This document shows positions 36,491 to 61,434 of a stretch of DNA of 64,000 nt, piece after piece. The stretch spans positions 12,703,758 to 12,767,757 of the forward strand of contig JANCRA010000014.1 in the NCBI GenBank assembly GCA_024362935.1, read 5' to 3'. The DNA is from Setophaga petechia (taxonomy: Eukaryota; Chordata; Aves; Passeriformes; Parulidae). Made by a program: the position numbers and the translations under genes. Position 1 is the stretch's first letter, and each line of letters opens with the position of its first letter. Below the pieces are notes generated by a model that saw nothing but the letters and a program-made list of their open reading frames with translations, ran no database searches and was not told where the DNA came from.

Positions 36491-37719
36491 GGGTCTCCCA
36501 GACTGTTCCCTGGGACTCTCAGCAGGCTGGCAGTGAGCCCTCAGAGCATCAACATATGGCCACTAATTCAGACGGAGCCTGGCTCCACCACACCTCAAGT
36601 CCAATGCAAAGCTCACTGGAGGCAGCAGAAAGGAATGATGATTTCCATGGATTTTTGGATTAAGCTTATCTGGTGAGCTGTTAGTCACTGGGAGCCGCAC
36701 ACAGCCCATGGCAGGCAGGTGTGTGCCTGGCTACCTGCAGCGACAGCCGTGTGTTAGTCATCCATGGACGTAGCATGACTGCAGCAATACCTTAGTAACC
36801 AAATACAGTTTGTATTTGTGCCCTGCCAGCCAGCTGGTGCTTTCCCCTCTCCGTAGGCCCGAGTGATGTGCTGCAGGTGACTCTCAAAGGGAGCAGCAGC
36901 TCAGGGCACATATCACAAGCACGACAGCTTTCTGTGACTCTCTGAGCTCCTGTTCCAACATTGCTGGGAAAATGGGAAAGGCTATGTTGTCTGAGACTGC
37001 CCAGCTATTAGGATGATTTCAGGCTGAATTTTGGGAAGGAATTTAAAGCCAGTTTCAGCTATGCGAGACAACAGAAAAGGAATACAGCTGGAGAAGTGGT
37101 TACGTACCTGTGGCACAGGACTGAGCAGCAGGAGAGCTGGACTCTGCTCCTCTGAACCCTGCCCTACAAGGCTTCTATGTGCGGTCTTGGGCAAGGTACC
37201 TAATCATACCTTGGTCCTCCCATTCCTGTTTTGGACCTAGTGTCCAAAAGCACTCAGAAATTAGAGGAGCATTCAGAGGGAAGCAGTGCACAGGCTGTTC
37301 AGACCATTTCTTAGGGGAAAGGAGAAGGATCTTCCAGTAAAATTATTGTTAAAAAGAATTGTCTTCACTGGAAGTTGGATTAGATAATAAGATTTTAAAC
37401 ACTGCAGGAGATGGAAAATACATTGTTCTGCTGAGATCATAAATGGAGTAGTTTCAGAACAGATGGACTCAATTTATCACTTCATCAGAATTTTGTGGAC
37501 CTTCCGAGTACACAGATTACTTAACATCATTTCTGTATACTCACAAGAAGTACTTGCTATCCCAGAGTAAGATCTAAAATTCCTGCATGATTCAACACGA
37601 CTGCTGACGTTGTAGGGGTTTTTAATGGCAGCAGCTCCAAAGCATTCCAAGCGCTTTATGTACACTGTTGTGCAGATTACTCTTAAACTATCAGCAATTA
37701 CTGTAACATAATTTTAGCA

Positions 37720-37801
37720 AAAAAAAAAAGAAGGAAAAAAAAGAAAAAAAAAAAGTAAAAGAAAAAAAAAAGTAAAAGAAAAAAACGGAAAAGAAAAAAA
37801 T
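37720..37801 (+). repeat. A-rich low-complexity tract
   Basis: Poly(A) interrupted by G, GT and C, including a recurrent AGTAAAAGAAAAAA unit. Simple sequence of a kind prone to slippage. Confidence 0.85.
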
Positions 37802-39247
37802 CCCAATATATGGAAATTAATATCCAGCTCACTGCCTCCTGCATGTGTTACATACAGACTTCCCCGTTGTTTTTAGTGCTGCTGAGGTTTCTCTCAGCGC
37901 CGGCAGCCGAGGCACGGCCAGGGCTGGCTCTCACAAGCAGATGCTACCACCCCTTACTGGAGAGCAGCTGGCACTGCTGGGAGCCTGCTAACGCCACCGC
38001 CAGGCACGGGGCTCTGTCCTGGGTGAGCAAGTCACAGCATCTCACCTGTGCTTTTGGTGGCTAAACTTTTTGTCCTTGTAAATTAATCCAAAATAAATTT
38101 CCTATGCATATGTGGTAGCTGTAAATGTCGGATACTGTGGATATTTAGTCCTTCATTGGAAGTCCTTCTGAAATGTCCAGATTTGAGTACAGCAAAGGGT
38201 TGTATTTGCTTCTGTGAAAGTTTTCTTCACAGACAAGCAACCATTATTATTTTCAAGCTCTTGCTTAGAAAAATATCCAACAGCTCTACAATGATATGTA
38301 CATATTGAGTGGATGAAGTCAGAGTATCAAACACACAAGTCTAATCTTTCTCAAGATTGAACTGGACAGAAATATCATAAATAGTTTTAGAGATTTTGTT
38401 AAAATGCAACACATTTGCTGATAAAAATTTAATAAAACAAAATTTTTAGTTTTCAGCATAAGTTATTTGCAGACAGGATGTTTAAAACAAATGTAGCTGC
38501 AAAGTGAGTTATAGAGCATCACAGGAGCCTGTTTCGTACAATTCAGATGTGTGCTTCAGTGTAAATTGCTACAATATCCAGGATCATGAATCATTATGAG
38601 ACAAAGATCACTATTTTAAAAAGAACCAGAGATAGCAAAACATAGTAAACTTCAAATATAATTCTCATGTGAGGGGTTTACATTTTTCTTAGTAAGTCAT
38701 CGTGGGTTGAACCTGCCTTCCGTTTCTGTGTTCATTATTTATTTGGCTCTAAATAATTTTATTTGCAAAATGTTTCAACACTCAGATTTTCAGAATTTCC
38801 CATAAATGAGTCAGTTAGGACTCATAAAGAGGTTGCTGACCAAATAAATATGTGGAAAAACCAAATCAGAAATATATTTATAACCTCAGAAAGTATTCTT
38901 TTAAACCTTTAGGAAAAATTTGAAAATTAATATAGAGCAGACTCTTTTGTGGGTTAGACATTATATAAAATATCATAATATTTGGAGTTGTACTTGTAAA
39001 ATTAGCAGGTAGACTTTTAATATATTCACTCCTTTTGAATAGTCCTTTGTGGTCCTGCAGCACTGCAGCATGGGTAGGGTAGCATCCTTTACCAAGCTGC
39101 CTTTTTGTAGTTCCTCAAATACCCAGAAACAGTGACCAAGACAACTATAATTTCTGCTTTTCATCACTAGTTTCATGATTTTGATTCAGAAATACAGAAA
39201 TGAAATGTTTTAAATGAGCTGTACAGTAGGAAGTATTTATTAGAATT

Positions 39248-39268
39248 GTTTGTTTGTTTGTTTGTTTT
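39248..39268 (+). repeat. (GTTT)n microsatellite
   Basis: About five tandem GTTT units in intergenic sequence. Confidence 0.85.
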
Positions 39269-41000
39269 GGATGAGATTTAGCATCTATTTACCAGTATGC
39301 ATCCACACACACTCCACTCTCTTTGGCCACTGATCAATTTAGAGAATAAGACAAACAACTTGAGTAAATTATTTGCTATTTCCTGTAAAGATATCTAATA
39401 ATAGAACAATCCCAACCTGCTAGACACGACATGCTTAGGGAGGATGTAGCAAGACACTGTTTTGAGCTGCTACATTGCTGCCACCCTTATTTTCAGGGCA
39501 ATATTAGAATCAATTGCTAAAGGCTCTAAGGTTTATGCTGCTAAATGCACGAGCATCTCACTGCATCAGCCTGGCCAAAGAGAAGGCAGAGTTTCACTGC
39601 TGTTATGTGGTTTGCACTTTTGGCTTTTGGATTAATTGACCAAACTTTGGGGAATAATTTGCTGCTTTCTCTAAGCAGAGCAATAGATGTCATACATGTT
39701 TCTCTGGGGACATGAAAGCTATTCAGCTCTCTTGTTATTTGTTTTAAAGTTGTCAAAGACTCTTGGCTGACTTGGAAAGACAATCGTGCTTTCTAGCACT
39801 CCAGCCTTCATTAAAGTTAGTGGGACAACAAAGAGAGAAAGACTCAATGAAGAGTTTAGCTCAAGCTCACAGCGCTGGGAAATGATAACTGGGGAAGGTA
39901 CCAAGAGTGCAGAAAAGAGTGTGGCTGAGGAGCCTATGCAGAGTTTCCCAGAGGAACTGAAGGACTTAGGAATACGTGCCACCACTTGCAGCTCCAGAAC
40001 CTGGGCTAGGAAGTTTTGTTTGAATTCTTGGACAAACAACCAAAAACCCACCTGCATCTCCTCTCCTGTTCATGCTTAAGATTCTCCAGAACAAGAAAAT
40101 GCACTATTCCTTGAACAATCTGTGGCTGGTTAACTGCTTTAACCTTTTTACCTGACTTGCAGGTGTGATTTGTACTGAACCAAGGGCTATAGATCAGCCT
40201 GAGCTTTAAATCTTTCTGTATAATCAAGCTGACCTGTGATAAAATGGAACATTTTCTTCTAGAAATTTAATTACTCTCAACAACAATAGAGGACCCGATC
40301 TGCGGCTTCCTAGAAAACTGTTAGATGGTCTTTATTGAGGAGTCACTCTTTATTAATTGGTAGGTTACACAAGAAAGGAAAATAAATTAAAAGAAGGCCA
40401 TTTCCCTATTAGGGGCCCTAACACTGCAGGTGAAGCTTGTCACAAAATGGAAGATGCTATTGATTGAAAGAACACAGAAAAGAACAGATCATTTTATTTT
40501 CATAGTAAATGATTAAACTATTTAGTAACTGTTTTCAATTTGCACTTTCAGTATCTCTGCATTAGTAGCCTGCATTAATATAACTTCTATACTGGAAAGA
40601 AAAGAAGAATACTATGGAAAAATCAGTAAGGAACAAATGGACAATGCATATTACTAGGAGAAAATGCTCTTACGTAAATTGGAATACAATTGTAGAACAC
40701 AAAGTTCTAAAAGAATCCACTAGGAAACATGGATTTACCAAAAAAAACAAACCCAACAAAACAACCCAACAAACTCAAACCCACTCACCCCTGTTACAAA
40801 TCAATTTTAAAAGTGTGTGGACAAACTTATCTGAATAAATCAATGTAGCCCTATTACAGTGAAACCAATGAAGTAAAATTTATTTTTATTACCTGAGGAT
40901 GTAGCCTTTCATATTATCTCACTGACATTTCAGAAGTAGCTTACTTCTTGAAGATTAGTTTATTTAGATCACAATGGGGATTTTAAAAGAGTATACAAAA

Positions 41001-41035
41001 AGAGAATACAAAGAAAAAGAGAATACAAAGAAAAA
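41001..41035 (+). repeat. Two-copy 17-bp direct repeat
   Basis: AGAGAATACAAAGAAAA occurs twice in direct tandem (starting at 41001 and 41018), with a degenerate third copy just before. Confidence 0.9.
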
Positions 41036-44000
41036 TATAGCCCTCCCTTTATTTTCCTCTATGCTGAGAAACATAGTGTGTTTTCCTCCACGCAGTTCGT
41101 ATTTTCAAAGAAACCAATATAATAACTGACCCAAACCTAAGAGGGGCTAAAGTGGAAAATACTTTCTTAATATCCTGAAATCACAGAGTCCTGCTTGCTA
41201 TCAGTGAAATCAGTGGAAGTAAATTCAACAAAACCAGGCTGTGGTGATTCTTAGAGTAAGGCAGAAGAGTAATCTCAAATTTCCAACAGCAAAGATTTCT
41301 CTCCTTTGCAATAAAATCTTAGAATTTATTGACATAGTAAATTAAAATTGTTCATTCTGCATCTTCACTACATTTGTTTTCAGTACAACACATTATTAAC
41401 TGAAATCAGCTGGGCAGTGATTAATTTCATGAGGTAAGGATTGTCTGGTGCTTAAGAATGTCCACATGATAGTTGGTTGTACTGGCATTACAAAACATTT
41501 TTTCAATGTGGATAAACTACTGAACTGGGAAAAAAACTGGCTAGCTTCAAACAGGACTGTATCCCAAATGGGTATCTTTGTTCTTTAAAAAGAATCCATG
41601 AAGCTCATAAAATTTAATCTCCACGAGGCCAGCAGCCAGTCTGGGATCCAGGACAGCTGTGATGTGCTGGGCTGTGCAGGCCAGATGAGGCACCACGGTA
41701 GGAAAAGCCTGTAAAAACTGAGACATTGATGAAGACACTAAAGAAGAAATGAAAACTAACAACTTTCCAATAATGACATTTGAGAAATAGACATCAGTCC
41801 TAATTTATGTTTAGTGTTTCACCAGCTCATCACAATTGTCTGTTATAGTTTTCCCTCACTGAGCAGCACCAGAACATTAGACTTTCACAAATGTCCAAAG
41901 ACAGTAATTATAGTTCACAGCTACTGGGTTTTTGTGGACAGGTTTTTATGTCTAAGTGTGATAATTAGCAAAATAGTTATATAATACAGAAGCTATAGAA
42001 CTGCATTATTTAATGACTTATTATTCTTTTCTATAGCTTTTACTTTAAAAATACTTCTCTACAATGGTAACATAAAATATCACTTTATTCAATAGAAATG
42101 AAGTGCAGTAATGCATTTGAAGATTTAGGTGTTGTTTTGGTTTGTTTTCTAAAACTCAGACTGTCCATGCCAGGTAAAATTACCAGACCAGTGTTCTCTG
42201 TAACTGCAAAGGTTGGATTTATTTTTCACATTAATGCCTCAGCTTCTGGATTCCCAACATCTGTATTTGCCTGTACTCCCCAGGAAGTTTGTTCTGCTAC
42301 TGACAGACCATTGTGTGACTCACCTGAAGGGCTCAGAAGTGCTGACTTGTTCCAAAGCACTTGGTGGAGGAGGGCAGGTGAGGGCAGTGTGGTCTCTGGC
42401 CCTGGGCACGGCAGGGCAGGCCAGGGCAGCCTCTCCCTTGGAGCCAGTATTGCCCTTACCCCCTTGGCTTTCCACTCTACTAACACTGTCCCAATGTTTT
42501 TCTGCAACAAATTTCAGTTTTCTCAGTTCTACCCTTAGATTAGTGGGATTCTGTGGGTAGTTACCACGACCTGAAGGTGCTACTGCCTGCATTCAAAAAA
42601 CATAATAAAGCCAGAGCCTTCAAACCTTTTGTAGATGGAGTTGGTGGCTTAAACACTGCACAGAAGTGATTGAGGAGGTGGCACACACTGCAGGTCAGAC
42701 ATACCTGAAATTGTCAGCAATCATGCTTTATGACATTATATTGATGGATAAAAGTTGATATCATAACATCAGGTTAGTAACACACTTTGGGATTAAAAGA
42801 ATCTTATAGAAATAATACATTATTTTTTAAGTTATTCTTCCCATGCGCCATGAAAAATTTTGAAAAGGAAAAGCAAACATGCATTGAAGGGAGACAATAT
42901 GAAAGATTTCTACCTGCTGTTGGGTTAGCCATTGATTTTTCTGACTGAGAATGTCTTTTCATAGCTACTGATTACCAGGCAACCACAAAGCAGCTTGATT
43001 CAAGATCCACTTTAGTGAAGAGGGACAAAACCCCAACCCAGCCTTAATCAGTCTCCTATTTATTCTAAGAATGAACAACAGTCCTGTTTGGAAATAGGTC
43101 ACAGGAGGAAGGAAATGCAAACAGCAACCATTAATGCACATTTCACCTCAACCACATCATGTTATTTTTAAAGAAAAATATTTCTTCACACTGCTGGTGC
43201 AATAATATGTTGCGTACAGACCAGGAAGATGTATTTGTTTAGGGATTTTGGTTTTTTTTTTTAAGATGGTAGCTTTAAGTTCAGAAAAGATATTTTTGCC
43301 AGGCAGCATAAATGAGCAATTTGAACCAGGATTATTTTCAGATTTTGCTGTCACCAAATCTAGCACAACAAATGAACTTTAGACCTGGGAAAATGCAGCT
43401 GAGAGTGCAGATTAGTTTCACTAGCAGCTATTCAGAAGCATTTGATTGCTTAATGATCTTTAAGCTCAAGAGTCAAACATTGCTTCATACAGCAGCAAAG
43501 GTCTTTTCATATACCCGCACAAGAGCATTTTATTTATTTTAAACAAGCAAAGCACTCACCAAATCTGCACTCATGGTTCCTCAGATTTCTCTACCACCAC
43601 ACAAATGCATTCTTTACAAGCCAGCTCTTGCACACAGTCAAGTGGTTTTTTCTGGCAGAGGTTTGCACTATGCGAAAGTAGGACTTCATTATACAGAAAC
43701 ACTAAAAATATCAGCCTCACATCCCAACATTAGATTGTCAAATAATTTACATAGAATAATTCAAATATGGACATGTGAGGGCTGAGTGGTCGTATTCCTA
43801 TCTCAGCCTGCTCAATCAAAGGGGTTTTGGTCTATTTTCCTTTAAAGAGCTGCTATAGTAGCAGGAAATACCCTTCTTAAAGCATAATGATCTGCATCCC
43901 CTTTGTGCTTCCCTATAACCTGCTGGACAGCATTTGAAAAATATCACATTTAGCACCAAAAAACAAAGGGTGGGCTCAGAGTTGAAAAAGGATTAGGAAA

Positions 44001-44165
44001 CTCAATGCAGCAAGTTTCAAATGCCAAGAGCTATTTAGACCTTCTAGAGAGCAGACACCTGCAAGAGATTCACTGCTGAGCTCATTTGGCATCCCAAGCA
44101 CTGCCTGAGCAAAGGGACCCACCAGAAGCCCACAGCACCTCACCTCCAGGTGTTTGACAGAAAAA

Positions 44166-44353
44166 AAGCAGGTATTTGACAGAAACTTTGGGCTTGTAAA
44201 GACTCAATAAAGTTAAAAATTTTAATTTTTAACTCTTGAATACTTTTACACAACCCTGTCAGCATGGCAGCTTTGAGCAGCTGCTGCCCTGCAGCTGCAA
44301 CACCACCCCACAGCTGATTTCAGAAGACAAGGAAAAAAAATGGATCCTTCCCT
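44166..44353. repeat. Duplicated segment, contiguous copy
   Basis: The first part (44166-44206) recurs at 44860-44905 and the second part (44229-44353) recurs at 46198-46322. In this copy the two parts are only about 22 bp apart. The 125-bp second part is about 95% identical to its partner by eye, sharing for example AGCATGGCAGCTTTGAGCAG and TTCAGAAGACAAGGAAAAAA. Origin unknown; no transposon family was recognised. Confidence 0.9.
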
Positions 44354-44859
44354 TCTGCACCTTGGGAGCAGAAAGATGCCATTCCTCCAAATGGCTTTTA
44401 TGCAGAGGACACCCAAGATTTTTCATCTTCCCCTTCTAATAGGTGTACTTAAATGATTTTCAGGATCCCATCAGCTTTCAGCAATTAACTTACAGCAAAA
44501 TAAAAATCACATTCATTTTCTAGCCTAGTTTTATCCATATCCTGCATTGCTACAGGAAGGAGCAAATGGAACAGGCCAGCTCTGAGCTGGCTATTGCCAA
44601 GAGAAAGGCCCATTGCACAGCATGACCAAGATTCCCAACAAAGGCACTACACTTCTCTCTTACAAGGTTTTGGAGTCCACAGATTAATAAAATTATCATG
44701 GTGGGCCAGCCAATAAATACACAAAGAATTAAAATCAAAGCTTTCCAAAAATAACTGATCTAAATTTTTGAGTTATCTGAAATGGACATCAATTTGATCT
44801 AGCACTACCATGCCTAAGTAACAGCCACTTACTGCCTCTTTCCTTTCTATTTTCTTTTC

Positions 44860-44930
44860 AAGCAGGTATTTGACAGAAACTTTGGGCTTGTAAAGACTCA
44901 ATAAAGCCATTTCAATTTTTAATTCCTGTG
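44860..44930. repeat. Duplicated segment, split copy, left part
   Basis: AAGCAGGTATTTGACAGAAA and the following bases, through AAAGACTCAATAAAG, match 44166-44206. Similarity fades after about 44925. Its right partner lies 1.27 kb away at 46198. Confidence 0.88.
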
Positions 44931-46197
44931 TTACTTAGGACATTAAGTAACTTGCAAAAGATTCTTGGTGTTGGAGATTTCTCCCTGGGATCACCTCAAA
45001 CATCCTAACAATCAACTTTGAAGGATAGTTCATTAGGTTTCAGAGCAAATTAAAACAGGGAAGAGCCCAAGAGATCTTTGGCACAGGAAAATCTACAACC
45101 ATTTAGAAATTAAGCACCATGAGAAACACAAATCTATTTTCAATCTGTAGATGAAATCATGAATAATGTATCTGTCAGAACTGCTAGTAAATAACTTGTG
45201 GAAATATAGTCAAGACACACATTTAGGTCACTGCACCCAGGAAACATTTTTGAGGAAAACTTTTGAAACCACTACAGATTAGGTAGAATATAAAGCTCTC
45301 AAAATCTGCACTTTCAAGACAGACAGTTTTAAGACATACTAAACTTGATTCTTAGAAAATTATTTTGCACTGTTTAGCAAAAGAAGTTCTAGGAATCAGC
45401 AGAATAATCACTTCTTGCCCTTTAACAGTAGCTGGAATAATTAATTTATTTTTTGTTACAACCTCTAAATAGGTAAATACACTCCCTTCTTGAGTAATTG
45501 CACACTTTATCTCCTATGGCTTTTACTCTTTACAAAATAAAGTTGTAGTCAAATGTTCTGTTTTAAGATCTATCATGAGTTTTAGCATCCATCAAGATGT
45601 CAAATGGCTGGCTGCATTTATTTACAATACATTTTCCACGTAAGACTATTTTCTAACCAGCTGCTCACTTTAGGATATACTCATGATGACTCCAGACATA
45701 AAATGGAAAAGGTCCATTTTGAAAGGATATTAAAAAAGTTGCCACCAGCCACTGGACTACAATTATTTTCTAAAGATTTAGTTCTAGGAAAACAAGTTTG
45801 GATTTAGTATTTCAAAACCTGAGCTGTAAATTCTGACAAAACAGAAATCATGTCTCACAAACAGGAAGATTTACTTACATTGCAGGTTCTTTTCTACCAC
45901 AAGGGAGAAGACTGTCAATTAAAAAATACATACATTTTTAACCATAAGCACTATTTGATCAATTTTCTTTTTAATTAAAAGAGTCTCAGCAAATCAATTT
46001 AATGCCAAACAAGATGATATACAAAAATTTCAGATTATTTATACATTTCCAATGGTGTGCAGTGGACCACCAGAAGGAAAACTACCAGAACCTGCAGTAT
46101 GTGCACGACTCCCAGGGAAGGACAAGAACACACTTCAGTAACATCAGCTGTGCTTCAGGAACTGCTGACCATGGATTTTAGCTGCAAGTAAATCCAA

Positions 46198-46322
46198 TTA
46201 ACTCTTGAATAGTTTTACACAACCCCCTCAGCATGGCAGCTTTGAGCAGCTGCTGCCCTGCAGCTGCAACACCACACCACAGCCGATTTCAGAAGACAAG
46301 GAAAAAAAATGGATCCTTCCCT
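46198..46322. repeat. Duplicated segment, split copy, right part
   Basis: A 125-bp match to 44229-44353 with a handful of substitutions and no net length change. Similarity stops sharply after TGGATCCTTCCCT. Confidence 0.92.
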
Positions 46323-46632
46323 AAGCTTCCTGTGTATTTGAGGATGAAAATTAGACAAAAATCATACATTAAGAAATCATTACACATGTATTATCTTCCA
46401 TTTATTCCCAAGCTTACAGACTCTGCTCCAGCTTTCCTGAAAGGAAGACCAGCAGACCAGGGCCACCTGAACAAAATCAGCTTCCAAACTCCAGGCAGAG
46501 GGGCCCAGGACTCAGCTGGGGAAGGATCCTGATCCTACAAAAAATATTACTCGAGTAACTCTTTCCACAGGGCTCTGAAGGGGAAGACAGGGTGTCAAGA
46601 ATGGTGATAAACTGCAGTAGTTAGATTAAACA

Positions 46633-46638
46633 TTTATT
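46633..46638 (-). terminator. Candidate TENT4B poly(A) signal AATAAA
   Basis: A minus-strand AATAAA hexamer at the distal end of the A+T-rich region following TENT4B. Cleavage would be expected about 15-30 nt further, near 46605-46620. Chosen because the sequence beyond it changes character and contains the duplicated segment; other sites are possible. Confidence 0.3.
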
Positions 46639-46896
46639 TTTTTTTCATATATTCACAAAATCTTCACAAAAGTATTGAAACTCAAAAAGGAATTAGACTT
46701 GAGTCAAATACAGAGATGAAATGTACAAGACAAATGAGCAGGCAAACTAAAAGGTCTTGAAAGTATTTTACTTCAGATTGAAAAACGAACAGTTCAACTG
46801 TTCCGTTTAAATAAAGTTTTGCAAGATATACAGTATTTTATGAATACAATGCTGGTCATTTGAGGCAATGTAAAATACCTCAATTTTTCCTTCATG

Positions 46897-46940
46897 CTTT
46901 TTTTTTTTTTCTTTTTTTTTTCTTTTTTTTTTTTTCTTTT
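46897..46940 (-). repeat. A-rich tract (transcript sense)
   Basis: T-rich on the plus strand with interspersed C, hence an A-rich run in the inferred TENT4B 3' UTR. Confidence 0.85.
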
Positions 46941-48294
46941 AGAAAGATACTGTTTACCAAAAAGAAACTTGAGCAGTCCAGGAAAAGCTTTTTTCCATTA
47001 AATTTATGAAAACCATAAATTGAGGCAAACCTAAGATTCCCAATGGAATCAAGATTATCTTCCCGCTACCACCACCTTAAAATTATCACATGCTTATTGG
47101 AACACTAATATCTGCACCCTAGGAGTACATTTGCTTTCAACAATGAGGGTGATTCTTTTAAAAACACTTCAGTGTGGTAAATGCGATACAGATCTTTGCA
47201 AGTATTAAGTTTTGGAACAGTTTTGCTAATAGCAGCTAACAATACTGGATTAATATAATTTATAAATAATTGTTCCCTAAGCGGTGAACATAAGTCTACA
47301 CATTCACAATAATCTAAAACAAAATAAATAGTGACTATGCATAATGTGGTACAACTTTCACTAGTTTCTATGAAGAAAAGCTGAACATCTTGATAAAATT
47401 ATCTGATCAAATTAAAATATGACTCTAAAAATTAAAAAAAAAATTGTCAAATTAACATCACGTAAGCTTAGTGTTGGAGTAAATGTTATGACTTGCTGTA
47501 TTTTTTGAATATATATATATTTTTTCCTTTTTGAAGTAAAACACTTTTTAACACATTGAAAATGTTTATTAATTTAAGTGATAACATTGTTCTGGACTCA
47601 TTTTACTTTAAAAATCATTGCACCCATTAGTGCCCATAAAGGTCAGGTTGGTCTGTAGTATTCTGTAAATGTATATAAAAAGTTTCTCAAAGCTAACAGT
47701 ACTTTTTATAAAAGCATCATCTCAGAACTGCTGCATTTAATACAGCCAGGTACGCCAAGTACAGACTCTCCTCTTTACAGAAATATGTGAAAGTAAATGC
47801 CACTTAACTCTAGCACTGAAGTGTCCCCACTCCTGTTCCAAACTATGCCTGTGAGTGCAATTTTCCATTTCATTGGCATTCATGGCATCAAAGGTACTGC
47901 AACCTAGACTTGTGATGTGACTGAACCACACACATGTGGAGTTTCAATGAAATGAGAACTAGGTCAATGAAGAAATATTATGAGATATGAAAGGTTTGGG
48001 TCTTTAAGGCAATATAAAGTATATTTCATTATTTGAAATTGTTTTGTTTTTAATAATTAAGTGTATATATAAAAATGCCTAAGAGGGGAGTGAGAAAAAA
48101 TACTTTAATTGTAAAATTTACTTAAAGCTTCAACAGTTATCATCTCCTACAGGAGTTAGCAAAAATATAAAAGACAAAAAAACCCAGACCTGGAAGGGGG
48201 AGGAAAGGCACAAACAAGGAGGCATGGGATTAAAGCAGCCCAGGAATGCAAACGTCTGTAACAAACTGACTTCTTTTGTTGTTTTGCTTTTTTT

Positions 48295-48418
48295 AAACCA
48301 AAAAAAAAAAAAAAAAAAAAGAGAAAACAATCATCACCATCAATCAAACGGAAAAAAAAAAACCAAAAAAAAAAACCAAACCCCAAGTGGCCCTTTGTTT
48401 TTCCTTAAAAAAAAGAAG
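48295..48418 (-). repeat. U-rich tract (transcript sense)
   Basis: On the plus strand a run of 21 A (48300-48320) and further A runs interrupted by C, G and T. In the TENT4B transcript this is a long U-rich tract about 1 kb after the stop codon. Confidence 0.85.
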
Positions 48419-49137
48419 GAAGGGTTGAGGAGAGACCACTAAGGGGAGGAAGAGAAGGATGCAACTATAAAACCCCATTGCCTGAAATGATGGCACTCTA
48501 GAAAACAAGGTGAAGGTTACTTCTCAGAGATGACAAGCTCAGTGTCTACACAAAGTACATGTACACTTTATACAAATGAAAATCTTCATTTGTCACCATA
48601 AACCTTTCTTTCAGAGGAACAGCTTTTGCAGATCAAAAGTTCTATGAGATCTTCCAAATGCCAAGAAAAGAAAATCTGAGCAATATAACTAGTAATGTCT
48701 CTTTATATGGATGTTAAGATGACAATTCAGATTATTTTCCAAACTAATCCTGAGAAAAATTTATGTTTACAATTTAAACAGTAATGTTATGTAAAAAGTA
48801 TTAACAAATCCACTATTACAAATGTCAGTTTTCCTATATGGTCATCTATATATACACAATAAAATGGTAAGTATATGCAAAAATAATTAAAAAATCATGC
48901 ACAAATTACTTTCACCTTTAAAGGCTGGGTTTCCCTCAAAATACAATTTTTTGCCTTTTTTTCCTATTTTTTGTGTTTTATTTGTTTGTTACCACCCCCT
49001 AGACACACTGAGTACTATCTCTACAGGTCAGCATGAGCTGATGGGAAATACATTTATTTTACATTCAAGCTTTTATATCCTAAATGACCCTGTTGTAGCA
49101 TATGACTTATCAAATGAGCAGCCTTTTTCCTCATTTA

Positions 49138-49206
49138 AAAAAATTAATTTTTTCCTTTTTTTTTCCATTTTTTCTTTTTTTTTTTTTTCTTTTTTTGTTT
49201 TTTTGC
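49138..49206 (-). repeat. A-rich tract near TENT4B stop (transcript sense)
   Basis: T-rich on the plus strand, so the TENT4B transcript carries an A-rich tract starting about 170 nt after the stop codon. It is a likely internal priming site for oligo(dT) cDNA. Confidence 0.85.
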
Positions 49207-49374
49207 AGTGATCAATCTTCATGTTCCGTTCCGTGGCGAGCTGGGAAAAAAAAATGCAGTTGCTAATCTATGTCTGAACAGTCTGAAGCTCCAGAAGAGA
49301 TCCAAGGAGTCACTGTCAAACTATCCTGTAGCATGAGATCATTGCACACAGAAGAACAGTCATAAAGTAGGCAA

Positions 49375-61434
<12,060 letters not shown>

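Larger units (their letters stand above)
35990..46604. other. Intergenic region between TENT4B and ADCY7
   Basis: About 10.6 kb with no recognised exon on either strand. It holds the 50-bp minisatellite (36212-36490), A-rich low complexity (37720-37801), a GTTT run (39248-39268), a 17-bp two-copy repeat (41001-41035) and a duplicated segment (44166-44353 against 44860-46322). Open frames around 42.1-42.6 kb occur on both strands and are not recognisable. Neither CR1-type 3' ends nor LTRs were recognised by eye. Confidence 0.6.
46605..49374 (-). other. TENT4B: TENT4B 3' UTR (inferred extent)
   Basis: Sequence following the TENT4B stop on the minus strand. It has no coding features, is A+T-rich, and includes alternating A-rich and U-rich tracts. 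A TGTATATA element of the Pumilio-site type reads on the transcript at 48856-48849. The last plausible poly(A) signal AATAAA is at 46638-46633, which would give a 3' UTR of about 2.75 kb; earlier AATAAA-like sites could give shorter forms. The extent is inferred, as no transcript data were available. Confidence 0.5.

Noticed and set aside
42098..42592. Overlapping 90-146 codon open frames in the intergenic region
   Set aside because: Present on both strands with no recognisable similarity; likely chance in a locally GC-richer patch.
44190..44215. Plus-strand AATAAA followed by A-rich DNA as the end of a plus-strand gene or retrocopy
   Set aside because: No coding sequence or known RNA was recognised upstream, and the same motif recurs only as part of the local duplicated segment.
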